Shown here piece after piece: positions 1 through 6,231 of a stretch of 6,552 nucleotides of DNA. The position numbers and the translations under genes were made by a program. The DNA is from Planctomycetota bacterium (GTDB taxonomy: Bacteria > Planctomycetota > Phycisphaerae > UBA1845 > PWPN01), in assembly GCA_016209665.1 (NCBI GenBank), contig JACQVT010000007.1, forward strand, positions 1 through 6,552. The letters run 5' to 3'. Positions within the stretch are counted from its first letter, which is position 1. Every line of letters begins with the position of its first letter. The notes below the pieces were generated by a model. That model saw only the letters and a program-made list of their open reading frames with translations, searched no databases and was not told the DNA's origin.

Positions 1-945
1 AACTACACGAACATCTGCAACGTCTATTGCAAGTTCTGCGCCTTTTACCGGACCGAGAACGACGCCGAGGCCTACGTGCGCACGCAGGAGGAGATCGCGC
101 AAAAAATTGACGAGACCCTCGCCCTCGGCGGCACGCAGATTCTGATGCAGGGCGGCCTCGTGCCGCCCGAGATTCTCGGCTTCGATTGGTATCTCGATCT
201 GCTGCGGTTCATCAAGAAGCACTATCCCGGCATCCACGTGCACGCCTTCAGTCCGCCGGAGATATTCGCGTTCCACCAGGTGTTCGACATGTCGATCCGC
301 GACGTGCTGCTGCGGTTGCGCGACGCGGGCCTGGACACCATTCCCGGCGGCGGGGCGGAGATCCTGGTCGACCGCGTCCGCGACAAGATCAGCCGCGGCA
401 AGACCCGCACCGACGAATACCTCGAGGTCATGCGGCAGGCTCACCTCATCGGGATGAAGACGAGCATCACCATGATGTTCGGCCACATCGAGACCTTGCC
501 CGAGCGGATCGAGCACCTGCGCCGCATCCGCGACTTGCAGGATGAGACGGGCGGTTTTACCGCGTTCATCTGCTGGACGTTCCAGCCCGAGGGCACGCCG
601 CTGGGCCGGTTCCCCAATCGGCCCGCCGACGGTGCCGGCGAGCCCGACGGCAAGCAGCTCGTCCTGGCCGGCGCCCACGAGTACCTCCGGACGCTGGCCA
701 TCGCCCGCGTCTTTCTCGACAACGTGCCCAACGTCCAGTCGAGCTGGGTGACGCAGGGCCCCAAGATCGGCCAGGTCGCCCTGTTCTTCGGGGCCAACGA
801 CATGGGCTCGGTCATGATGGAAGAGAACGTCGTCTCCGCCGCCGGCACCATCTACTGCCTCACCGAGCAGGAAATCCGCCGCCTCATCACCGACGCCGGC
901 TTTAAGCCCCGCAAGCGCAACTGCTACTACCAGCTGCTGGATTGA
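1..945 (+). CDS. mqnC: Cyclic dehypoxanthine futalosine synthase (MqnC), 3' part
   Basis: MqnC is a radical-SAM enzyme of the futalosine route to menaquinone; it cyclises dehypoxanthine futalosine in the cytoplasm. The reading frame is open from the first base, so the gene is cut by the window edge; family members are usually about 350-380 residues and 314 are present here. The visible part begins NYTNICNVYCKFCAFYR, which carries the CxxxCxxC iron-sulfur cluster motif at window residues 6, 10 and 13. The NYTN...FCAFYR form points to MqnC rather than its relative MqnE. Further family signatures are GGTQILMQGG, GLDTIPGGGAEIL, the FICWTFQPEGTPL segment, and ANDMGSVMMEENVVSAAGT near the C-terminus. 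A GTG at 76 lies after the cluster motif and cannot be the true start. The stop is 23 nt before the -10 box of the next cassette, so mqnC probably ends its own transcription unit. No other mqn gene is in the window. Confidence 0.93.
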   Translation, partial: NYTNICNVYCKFCAFYRTENDAEAYVRTQEEIAQKIDETLALGGTQILMQGGLVPPEILGFDWYLDLLRFIKKHYPGIHVHAFSPPEIFAFHQVFDMSIRDVLLRLRDAGLDTIPGGGAEILVDRVRDKISRGKTRTDEYLEVMRQAHLIGMKTSITMMFGHIETLPERIEHLRRIRDLQDETGGFTAFICWTFQPEGTPLGRFPNRPADGAGEPDGKQLVLAGAHEYLRTLAIARVFLDNVPNVQSSWVTQGPKIGQVALFFGANDMGSVMMEENVVSAAGTIYCLTEQEIRRLITDAGFKPRKRNCYYQLLD

Positions 946-965
946 TGGATCGGCCCGCGACGATC

Positions 966-974
966 TGCTACAAT
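966..974 (+). promoter_or_regulatory. Extended -10 promoter for the DUF433/DUF5615 cassette
   Basis: TACAAT at 969-974 matches the sigma-70 -10 consensus at five of six positions. It is preceded directly by TGC (966-968), the TGn extended -10 element. The -35 region at 17 nt spacing (946-951, TGGATC) is weak, which an extended -10 commonly compensates. The predicted transcript start near 980-982 leaves a leader of about 25 nt containing a strong ribosome binding site. The element sits in the short gap after mqnC, so the cassette seems able to be transcribed by itself. Prediction from sequence only. Confidence 0.5.
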
Positions 975-990
975 CAGGGTGGCACCCGAT

Positions 991-996
991 AGGAGG
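991..996 (+). promoter_or_regulatory. Shine-Dalgarno site that fixes the start at 1006
   Basis: AGGAGG is a perfect Shine-Dalgarno core, 9 nt before the ATG at 1006. It favours 1006 over the in-frame GTG at 979, which has no comparable site and would place the ribosome binding site inside the coding region. It is the clearest ribosome binding site on the plus strand of this window. Confidence 0.8.
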
Positions 997-1005
997 TACG
1001 CCGCC

Positions 1006-1227
1006 ATGCAGGATCGCATCATCATCGACCCCAATGTCTGCCACGGCAAGCCAATCGTGCGCGGTACCCGGACTCCGGTCACGGTGATACTAGGTGCCTT
1101 GGCTGCTGGTGACACGTTCCAGCAGATTGAGGCTGACTACGACATCACTGAGGACGATATTCGGGCGTGTGCTGCGTTCGCCGCTGAAGAACTGAACCAA
1201 CAGGCGTACCATCCGCTATCCGCATGA
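1006..1227 (+). CDS. DUF433 family antitoxin-like protein
   Basis: This 73-residue protein has the DUF433 pattern: IIIDPNVCHGKPIVRGTRTPV at residues 5-25, with the family hallmark GKPIVRGTRTPV, then a helical stretch and the closing segment around DYDITEDDIRACAAFAAEE (residues 44-62). DUF433 proteins are small helix-turn-helix-like proteins often found directly before a DUF5615 PIN-like protein, where they are thought to act as antitoxin and probably as autorepressor of the pair. That arrangement is present here: the next gene starts 4 nt after this stop. The ATG at 1006 is chosen because of the AGGAGG site 9 nt upstream. Base composition is about 55% GC in the part counted, well below the flanking mqnC, which suggests acquisition by transfer. 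The family assignment is firm; the antitoxin role is inferred from family and neighbour. Confidence 0.88.
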   Translation: MQDRIIIDPNVCHGKPIVRGTRTPVTVILGALAAGDTFQQIEADYDITEDDIRACAAFAAEELNQQAYHPLSA

Positions 1228-1231
1228 TGCG

Positions 1232-1597
1232 ATGCCCCACTTTCTGATTGATGCGAGCCTGCCGAGAGACACCCGCCACGTGATCGAGGCGGCGGGGTAC
1301 CAGGCGACGGATGTTCGGGATGTCGGCCTTCGCACGGCTGCGGATCCCGACATTGCTGATTACGCCCGACGTAGCGGGTTGTGCCTCATCACTCGTGATT
1401 TGGACTTTGCCGATGTCCGTGAGTATCCGCCCGCAGACTACGCCGGCATGGTGGTGGTTCGCACGCCGGATGACGCCGGTCGAACGATGGTCCTGGGCAT
1501 GATCGAGGCCTTCCTGGGCGACCCCGAACTCATTCAGCGGCTGCCCGGCCGGTTAGCGATCGTGGAGCCGGCCCGCGTTCGCCTCAGGCCTGCGTGA
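1232..1597 (+). CDS. DUF5615 PIN-like toxin candidate
   Basis: This 121-residue protein matches the DUF5615 (Mut7-C/PIN-like) pattern, a putative ribonuclease fold. It has an N-terminal beta strand ending in an acidic residue (HFLIDASLPR, Asp7), a central DPDIADYARRSG segment (Asp38, Asp40), and the diagnostic LITRDLDFAD at residues 52-61, whose Asp56, Asp58 and Asp61 are candidate metal-binding acids. The family's usual LLDENLP reads LIDASLP here, so the acidic residue after the first Asp is replaced by Ala or Ser. The gene lacks a clear Shine-Dalgarno site and starts 4 nt after the DUF433 stop, so translation is probably coupled to it. With the DUF433 protein it forms a likely type II toxin-antitoxin pair. 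Toxicity is inferred, not shown by sequence. Confidence 0.85.
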   Translation: MPHFLIDASLPRDTRHVIEAAGYQATDVRDVGLRTAADPDIADYARRSGLCLITRDLDFADVREYPPADYAGMVVVRTPDDAGRTMVLGMIEAFLGDPELIQRLPGRLAIVEPARVRLRPA

Positions 1598-1634
1598 GCC
1601 CCGTTGCTCTCGCGATGCCAATGTGGGCGGACGA

Positions 1635-1680
1635 GAACGCCGCTGGTTGGCGTTCCCTTGACGCCGGGTGTTCCGACCAG
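1635..1680 (+). other. Overlapping alternative hairpins after the toxin gene
   Basis: GAACGCC (1635-1641) and GGCGTTC (1649-1655) form a perfect 7-bp stem with a 7-nt loop. A competing stem pairs CTGGTTGG (1643-1650) with CCGACCAG (1673-1680), eight pairs including one G-U. The two share bases 1649-1650 and interleave, so they exclude each other. No T-run follows either stem, so a classical intrinsic terminator is not supported; the element could stop transcription of the upstream cassette in another way or be chance structure in GC-rich DNA. Confidence 0.35.
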
Positions 1681-1686
1681 TAGGGT
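1658..1686 (+). promoter_or_regulatory. Candidate promoter ahead of purA
   Basis: TTGACG (1658-1663) matches the -35 consensus at five of six positions and is followed after exactly 17 nt by TAGGGT (1681-1686), which keeps the three most important -10 positions (T, A and final T). Transcription from it would give a purA leader of roughly 140 nt. The leader shows no riboswitch class I recognise. The -10 box is poor, so confidence is modest. Confidence 0.35.
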
Positions 1687-1836
1687 ATGTTAAAGCCTTG
1701 ATGAGTTCAGGGTCGGTGCTCTGACGGCGGTGAACTGCCCTTCGGCGGGCGGGCGCTTGTTTTATGGAAACCGCGGCCCCGACAGGCTCTGGCGGGCGCT
1801 GCAAAGGGTACGGGGTGTTCGGCGGGACGGTCTGAT

Positions 1837-3135
1837 ATGGATTTCAGCGAGCTGGGACATACGTGCGTGGTGGGCATGCACTGGGGCGACGAGGGCAAGG
1901 GCAAGATCGTCGACCTGCTGACCGAGCATTTCGACATCGTCGTGCGGTTCAACGGGGGCGGGAACGCCGGCCACACGGTGATGATCGGCGATGATAAGTT
2001 CGCCCTCCATCTGCTGCCGGTGGGCGTGCTGAGCCCGGGCAAGATGGCCGTCGTCGGACCGGGCGTAGCCCTGGACGCGGGCCGCATACTCGAGGAGATC
2101 GATGCCCTCGCCAAGCGAGGCGTGATCGTGGCCGACAACCTGCGCATCAGCGACCGGGCCCACCTGGTCATGCCGTGGCACAAGCGGCAGGACGTGCTGT
2201 CCGAAACAGCCCTCGGCAGTGGCAAGATCGGCACCACCGCTCGCGGCATCGGCCCCTGCTACGCCGACAAGATGTACCGGGCGACGGCGATCCGCGTGGC
2301 GGATCTGCTGAACGCCCGCGCCCTGCGCGAGAAGATCCGCCAAGTGGCCGCGTTCAAGACGAAGCTGCTCTCGGCGTGCTATGGCGACACCGAACGGCTC
2401 GACGCGGAAGCGATCGCGGACGAGTACCTCGGCTACGCCGACCGTATCCGGCCGCACGTCTGCGATACGACCTGCTTCTTCTGGCAGGCGATCCGCGAGG
2501 GCAAGCGACTGCTGTTCGAGGGGGCCAACGGCATGTTGCTGGACGTCGACCATGGGACGTTCCCGTTCGTAACCAGCAGCACCACCAGCGCCATCGGCGT
2601 ACCGGCCGGGGCGGGCGTGCCGACGCAGACGATCCGGACCTGCGTGGGCGTGACTAAGGCCTACACAACGCGGGTGGGCGCGGGGCCGTTTCCGAGCGAG
2701 CTGACCGACGAGGTCGGCCAGTACATCCGCGAGCGGGGACATGAATATGGCACGACGACCGGCCGGCCGAGGCGGTGCGGCTGGTTCGACGCGGTGGCCG
2801 CCCGGTACGCGGCCCGGCTCGGCGGCCTGACGCACGTGGCCGTCATGCACCTCGACACCCTGACCGGCCTGGACCGGATCGGCCTGTGTACGGGTTATCG
2901 GACGGCCGGCGGCGACCTGCCCGGCGTGATCGCCGACGCGGCGGTCTTGGAACAGGCCGAGCCGCTGATCGATTACCTGCCCGGCTGGAAGCAGGAACTG
3001 CGGGAGTGCCGCCGGTTCGATGAGTTGCCGCCCGCCGCCCGCGGATACATCGAGCGTCTCGAAACGCTGGTCGGCGTGCCGATCACCATCGTCAGCGTCG
3101 GCCCCGAACGGAACCAGACGCTGATCCGGGCGTAG
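1837..3135 (+). CDS. purA: Adenylosuccinate synthase (PurA)
   Basis: PurA joins IMP and aspartate using GTP to make adenylosuccinate, the first committed step to AMP. The 432-residue length is normal for the family. The P-loop reads WGDEGKGK (residues 16-23) with catalytic Asp18, and the next loop, GGGNAGHT, carries catalytic His46. Also present are IGTTARGIGP (131-140), Arg148, an EGANG motif at 228-232, DVDHGTFPFVTSS, the TRVGAGPFPSEL segment, TTTGRPRRCGWFD with the IMP/aspartate-loop arginines, and a C-terminal SVGPERNQT. Against E. coli PurA several conserved residues differ: Gln10 is His15, His37 is Gly42, Gln224 is Asn231 and Lys331 is His338, whereas Asp333 (Asp340 here) and both catalytic residues remain. 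I recall the GGANAGHT and EGAN forms as lineage variants in planctomycetes, so the enzyme is probably functional. The ATG at 1837 is the only in-frame start giving a normal N-terminus; its Shine-Dalgarno is weak. Confidence 0.97.
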   Translation: MDFSELGHTCVVGMHWGDEGKGKIVDLLTEHFDIVVRFNGGGNAGHTVMIGDDKFALHLLPVGVLSPGKMAVVGPGVALDAGRILEEIDALAKRGVIVADNLRISDRAHLVMPWHKRQDVLSETALGSGKIGTTARGIGPCYADKMYRATAIRVADLLNARALREKIRQVAAFKTKLLSACYGDTERLDAEAIADEYLGYADRIRPHVCDTTCFFWQAIREGKRLLFEGANGMLLDVDHGTFPFVTSSTTSAIGVPAGAGVPTQTIRTCVGVTKAYTTRVGAGPFPSELTDEVGQYIRERGHEYGTTTGRPRRCGWFDAVAARYAARLGGLTHVAVMHLDTLTGLDRIGLCTGYRTAGGDLPGVIADAAVLEQAEPLIDYLPGWKQELRECRRFDELPPAARGYIERLETLVGVPITIVSVGPERNQTLIRA

Positions 3136-3174
3136 CATCCTCAGCGAAGGGCCCATCCCAAAACCCTGAATCTG

Positions 3175-3215
3175 GACCGGCTGGAAGCCGGTCCCACACG
3201 GGTTGGGGACCGGCT
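3175..3215. repeat. REP-like palindrome between purA and uppS
   Basis: GACCGGCT (3175-3182) and AGCCGGTC (3186-3193) form a perfect 8-bp stem with a 3-nt GGA loop. GACCGGCT recurs at 3208-3215, so the middle arm can instead pair with this third copy across a 14-nt loop. There is no T-run, which argues against a simple intrinsic terminator. The unit resembles short palindromes (GGACCGGCTTCCAGCCGGTCC type) that I recall scattered through planctomycete intergenic DNA, where their translation yields spurious GTGFQPV-like peptides. That identity is from memory and only one locus is visible. It could modulate mRNA stability between purA and uppS. Confidence 0.6.
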
Positions 3216-3234
3216 CGAATGGGATAGAGCGTCT

Positions 3235-4002
3235 ATGCCGGACCCACTGGAGCCCAGGGAAGAACTCGGCGTTGAGCCGGAACAGTTGCCTCGGCACGTC
3301 GCCATCATCATGGACGGCAACGGGCGGTGGGCGAACCTGCGCGGGCAGCCTCGGATCCAGGGCCACATCGAGGGGGCGGCCAACGTCCGCGAGATCGTCA
3401 CGCACTGTGCCCGCCTGCGGCTCGAGGCCCTGACGCTTTACAGCTTCAGCACCGAGAACTGGAAGCGCCCGCGGGCCGAGGTCGACGCCCTGATGGACCT
3501 GTACGCCGAGTACCTCGTCCGCGAGCGGCCGACGGTGATGGAGAACAACGTGCGGCTCATCCAGGTCGGTCGCCGCAACGGGCTGCCCGACCGCGTCCTG
3601 CGTGAACTCGACCGCACGCAGGAGGTCAGCCGCAACAACACCGGCCTGAAGTTGTGCCTGGCCATCAACTACGGCTCGCGGACGGAGATCGTCGACGCCG
3701 TGCGGGCCATTGCCGATGAGGTGAAGTCCGGCCGGCTTGCCCCCGGGGACATTGACGAGGCGACGATCGACGCTCACCTGTACACCGCCGGCGTGCCCAA
3801 CCCCGACCTGCTCATCCGTACCGCGGGCGAGATGCGGATCAGCAACTTCCTGCTGTGGCAGATCAGCTATGCCGAGTTGTACGTCAGCGACGTGCTGTGG
3901 CCCGATTTCCGCAAGGAGCACCTCAACGAGGCCCTCCGCCGCTACGCCGGCCGCCAGCGCCGCTTCGGCGCGGTGTTGACCGATCCAACGGACGCACAGT
4001 GA
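3235..4002 (+). CDS. uppS: Isoprenyl transferase / undecaprenyl diphosphate synthase (UppS)
   Basis: This cis-prenyltransferase extends farnesyl diphosphate with isopentenyl diphosphate to the C55 lipid that carries cell-envelope precursors. Its 255 residues are typical. All hallmark motifs are present: IIMDGNGRWA at 24-33 with catalytic Asp27, Arg31, Arg40 and His44; YSFSTENWKRP at 69-79; Glu82; NYGSR at 145-149; and PDLLIRTAGEMRISNFLLWQ at 190-209 followed by SYAELY. Every residue known to bind substrate in E. coli UppS maps here at +1 (Asp26, Arg30, Arg39, His43, Glu81, Arg194, Arg200, Ser202, Glu213). The common RTGGE is RTAGE, a variant seen in several phyla. The ATG at 3235 gives a normal short N-terminal extension before LPRHVAIIMDG; the Shine-Dalgarno is weak. 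The gene lies 99 nt after purA, with the palindrome between, and 48 nt before the transporter. The usual partner cdsA is not adjacent. Confidence 0.97.
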   Translation: MPDPLEPREELGVEPEQLPRHVAIIMDGNGRWANLRGQPRIQGHIEGAANVREIVTHCARLRLEALTLYSFSTENWKRPRAEVDALMDLYAEYLVRERPTVMENNVRLIQVGRRNGLPDRVLRELDRTQEVSRNNTGLKLCLAINYGSRTEIVDAVRAIADEVKSGRLAPGDIDEATIDAHLYTAGVPNPDLLIRTAGEMRISNFLLWQISYAELYVSDVLWPDFRKEHLNEALRRYAGRQRRFGAVLTDPTDAQ

Positions 4003-4050
4003 CGATCTGCACTGCCGGGCATTGTACCTTGACGCGGCCCGCGTAGACTG

Positions 4051-5991
4051 TTGCCCGTGGCACGTCGGAGACTCGAACCATCACTCGGTGAAGTGCATGC
4101 CAGCGTGCGGGTCAGTCCCACCACCGGCTTCTGGCGGCGGCTGCTGACCTTCAGCGGCCCGGCGTTCATGGTGTCGGTCGGCTACATGGACCCGGGCAAC
4201 TGGGCCACCGACCTCGGGGCGGGATCTCAGTTCGGCTACCAGCTCATCTGGGTCATCCTGCTGTCGAACCTGATGGCCATCATCCTGCAGACGCTGTCCG
4301 CTCGACTGGGCATCGTTTCCCGGAGGGACCTCGCCCAGGCCTGCCGCGACCACTATCCGCCCGCGGTGACGGCTGTTCTGTGGATCGTCTGCGAGATCGC
4401 GATTGCCGCCTGCGACCTGGCCGAGGTACTCGGCTCGGCCATCGCCCTGCATCTGCTGGTCGGAATTCCGCTGCTGTGGGGTGTGCTGGCCACCGCGTTC
4501 GACGTGCTGCTGCTGCTCGCTCTACAGTCCTACGGCATCCGGCGGATGGAGGCGGTGATCCTGTCGTTGGTCGGCACGATCGGCGTGTGTTTCATGGTCG
4601 AGATGTTTCTGTCCCGCCCGCCGTTGGTGCCGCTGCTGCAAGGCTTCGTGCCCGGGTACCTGTCCGGCAGCCGGCTGTATCTGGCCATCGGCATCCTGGG
4701 CGCCACGGTCATGCCGCACAACCTGTACCTCCATTCGGCCCTCGTGCAGTCGCGGGCGGTGGAGCGCAGTAAGCAGGGGCTCGGCGAGGCGGCGGGCTTC
4801 AATCTCGTCGACTCCATCGTCGCCCTCAACGCGGCGTTCTTCGTGAACGCGGCGATTCTGGTTCTCGCCGCCGCCACGTTTTATCGCACCGGCCACCACA
4901 AGGTCGCCTCGCTTGAGGAGGCCCATGCCCTGCTGGCTCCGCTGCTTGGCACGACGCTGGCTCCGATTCTGTTTGCCGTGGCCCTGCTGGCCGCCGGTCA
5001 ATCCTCCACGATCACCGGCACCATGGCCGGCCAGATCGTCATGGAGGGTTTCGTCTCGCTGCGCATGAAACCGTGGTTGCGGCGGTTGGTCACCCGGCTG
5101 TTGGCCATCACCCCGGCCGTTGTCGTCATCCTGGTTCGGGGCAGCCGCGCCGTGGACGATCTGCTCATCCTGTCGCAAGTGATTCTGTCGCTGCAGTTGT
5201 CTTTCGCGGTGGTGCCGCTGACGCATTTCACCAGCGACCGCCGCCGGATGGGCTCGTTTGCCACGCCCTGGTGGGGGCAGATCCTGGCCTGGAGCTGCAC
5301 AGCCATCATTGTCAGCCTCAACGTCAAGCTGGTCTTCGAGACCATCGTGGACGGCGTGCGGCACAACCACTGGGCTGCCCAGTACCTCCTGCTGCCCGCC
5401 GCCGCGATCCTCGGTCCATTGCTCGTATGGATGATCCTTGAGCCCTTCTGGCGCAGGCTCAAGGAGCAGCAGCGCCGCGTGGTGCCGACGCCCGTGTTGC
5501 CGGCACTCGAATCATCGCTGCCGCAGAAGTATCGCCGCATCGCCATTGCCCTGGAGGCGGCCCCGAGCGACGGGCAGATTCTCGCCAGCGTCATCCCCCT
5601 GATCCGCGCGTCGGAGGCCGAGGTCGTCCTGATCCATGTGGTCGAGAGTGCCACCGCACGCTTCATCGGGGAAATCGCCGATGATTCCGAGACCCGCCAC
5701 GACGCGGAGTATCTCGACCGGGTGGCGGACCAGCTCCGCAGCGCCGGCATGCCCTGCAAGCCGCGACTGGGGGCCGGTGAGCCGTGCGAGGAGATCGCCC
5801 GCCTGGCTGAGGAGGAACATGCCGATTTGATCGTCACCGGGGCCCACGGCCACAAGCTGCTCGGGGACCTGTTCCACGGCTCGACTGTCGACGAGCTGCG
5901 GCACCTGACCGGGATCCCGCTGCTGACCATCCGCACCGCGCCCACGTCCCAGGGCGAGAAGGCCCTCACCCGGGCCGCCCTGCGCTACTGA
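4051..5991 (+). CDS. Nramp-family divalent metal transporter fused to a C-terminal UspA domain (MntH-like)
   Basis: The N-terminal ~470 residues are an Nramp (MntH-type) proton-coupled Mn/Fe transporter. TM1 carries YMDPGNWATD (Asp47, Asn50) and TM6 carries ATVMPHNLYLHS (Ala218, Met221, His223): the metal-site residues of the family. TM8 holds AGQSSTITGTMAGQ (315-328) and TM10 holds SQVILSLQ with Gln376. I count about 12 hydrophobic segments; the last two lie near 411-432 and 445-463. From about residue 494 to 636 follows a universal stress protein domain (YRRIAIALE... to ...PLLTIR) with a complete ATP-binding signature GAHG-x9-GS at 597-611. The Usp half may tune uptake in response to ATP or stress (inference). 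The listed start is TTG at 4051; GTG at 4057 or 4093 is equally possible, as no Shine-Dalgarno decides. No MntR or Fur box is obvious. Confidence 0.93.
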   Translation: MPVARRRLEPSLGEVHASVRVSPTTGFWRRLLTFSGPAFMVSVGYMDPGNWATDLGAGSQFGYQLIWVILLSNLMAIILQTLSARLGIVSRRDLAQACRDHYPPAVTAVLWIVCEIAIAACDLAEVLGSAIALHLLVGIPLLWGVLATAFDVLLLLALQSYGIRRMEAVILSLVGTIGVCFMVEMFLSRPPLVPLLQGFVPGYLSGSRLYLAIGILGATVMPHNLYLHSALVQSRAVERSKQGLGEAAGFNLVDSIVALNAAFFVNAAILVLAAATFYRTGHHKVASLEEAHALLAPLLGTTLAPILFAVALLAAGQSSTITGTMAGQIVMEGFVSLRMKPWLRRLVTRLLAITPAVVVILVRGSRAVDDLLILSQVILSLQLSFAVVPLTHFTSDRRRMGSFATPWWGQILAWSCTAIIVSLNVKLVFETIVDGVRHNHWAAQYLLLPAAAILGPLLVWMILEPFWRRLKEQQRRVVPTPVLPALESSLPQKYRRIAIALEAAPSDGQILASVIPLIRASEAEVVLIHVVESATARFIGEIADDSETRHDAEYLDRVADQLRSAGMPCKPRLGAGEPCEEIARLAEEEHADLIVTGAHGHKLLGDLFHGSTVDELRHLTGIPLLTIRTAPTSQGEKALTRAALRY

Positions 5992-5997
5992 CCGTCA

Positions 5998-6222
5998 TCA
6001 GGCTGCCGTGGGTACGAAGACCTTGCCGACGGTCTTGAGCCACTCGATGTCGCCGATCTGGGCGTGTTCGTGGACTTCTCGGAGGAACTCGACCACCTCG
6101 GGCTCAAAACAAGGCTCGGTGGGATCGTCTACAGGGATGACCGCGTCGACCTCGACCTGTACAACGCAGGCAGGAGCGTGAATCCATCGCGTCCGCCTGA
6201 CCCGTTCACCATCGATCCGCAT
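5998..6222 (-). CDS. Small acidic hypothetical protein, second gene of the DUF4258 cassette
   Basis: This 74-residue protein belongs to no family I can name. It opens with a basic stretch (RIDGERVRRTRW), has an alternating hydrophobic strand-like part (CVVQVEVDAVIPV, residues 19-31), an acidic linker DDPTEPCFEPE (32-42), and then an amphipathic helix-like end (VVEFLREVHEHA, then GDIEWLKTVGKVF). There is no signal peptide or membrane segment. It starts 3 nt after the DUF4258 stop; AGGTGA, its ribosome binding site, contains that stop codon, so the two are surely co-translated. Position, size and acidity suggest a cognate antitoxin or accessory partner, but that is inference from context. It ends 6 nt from the convergent transporter gene. 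Reading as a real gene is supported by the tight coupling rather than by homology. Confidence 0.72.
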   Translation of the reverse strand: MRIDGERVRRTRWIHAPACVVQVEVDAVIPVDDPTEPCFEPEVVEFLREVHEHAQIGDIEWLKTVGKVFVPTAA

Positions 6223-6231
6223 ACCTCACCT
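6223..6231 (-). promoter_or_regulatory. Ribosome binding site overlapping the DUF4258 stop
   Basis: On the minus strand AGGTGAGGT precedes the ATG of the 74-residue protein. The part matching the anti-Shine-Dalgarno sequence, AGGTGA (6231 to 6226), includes the TGA stop of the upstream gene, 3 nt before the ATG. This layout is typical of translational coupling or re-initiation in tightly linked gene pairs. Confidence 0.6.

Noticed and set aside
76..945. GTG at 76 as the start of mqnC
   Set aside because: The same frame is open to base 1 and contains the essential CxxxCxxC motif upstream of 76, so the gene is a partial one that enters from the left edge.
979..1005. GTG at 979 as the start of the DUF433 gene
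   Set aside because: The extra residues do not belong to the DUF433 pattern, and a perfect AGGAGG site points to the ATG at 1006.
1748..1800. 10-bp direct repeat GGCGGGCGCT at 1748-1757 and 1791-1800 in the purA leader
   Set aside because: Only two copies of a low-complexity GC-rich word, with no symmetry or conserved flanks; chance is a fair explanation.
1687..1836. Riboswitch controlling purA
   Set aside because: Purine and ZTP riboswitch core motifs were looked for by eye and not found.
1762..3921. A 719-codon open frame on the minus strand across purA and uppS
   Set aside because: It lies opposite two unmistakable conserved genes, has no recognisable domain and shows the composition expected from the complement of GC-rich codons. 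Long antisense open frames are common at this GC content.
4029..4049. TTGACG at 4029 with TAGACT at 4044 as a promoter
   Set aside because: The spacer is only 9 nt, too short for a sigma-70 promoter.
4522..5969. Minus-strand open frames of 282 and 323 codons opposite the transporter gene
   Set aside because: Their Gln/His/Arg/Asp-rich or Ser/Arg-rich sequences without domains are typical shadows of membrane-protein codons; the plus-strand frame is a complete Nramp-Usp protein.
5990..6034. GACCGTC / GACGGTC inverted repeat at the convergent gene ends as a bidirectional terminator
   Set aside because: The loop would be about 31 nt, there is no T-run, and most of it is coding sequence of the 74-residue protein.
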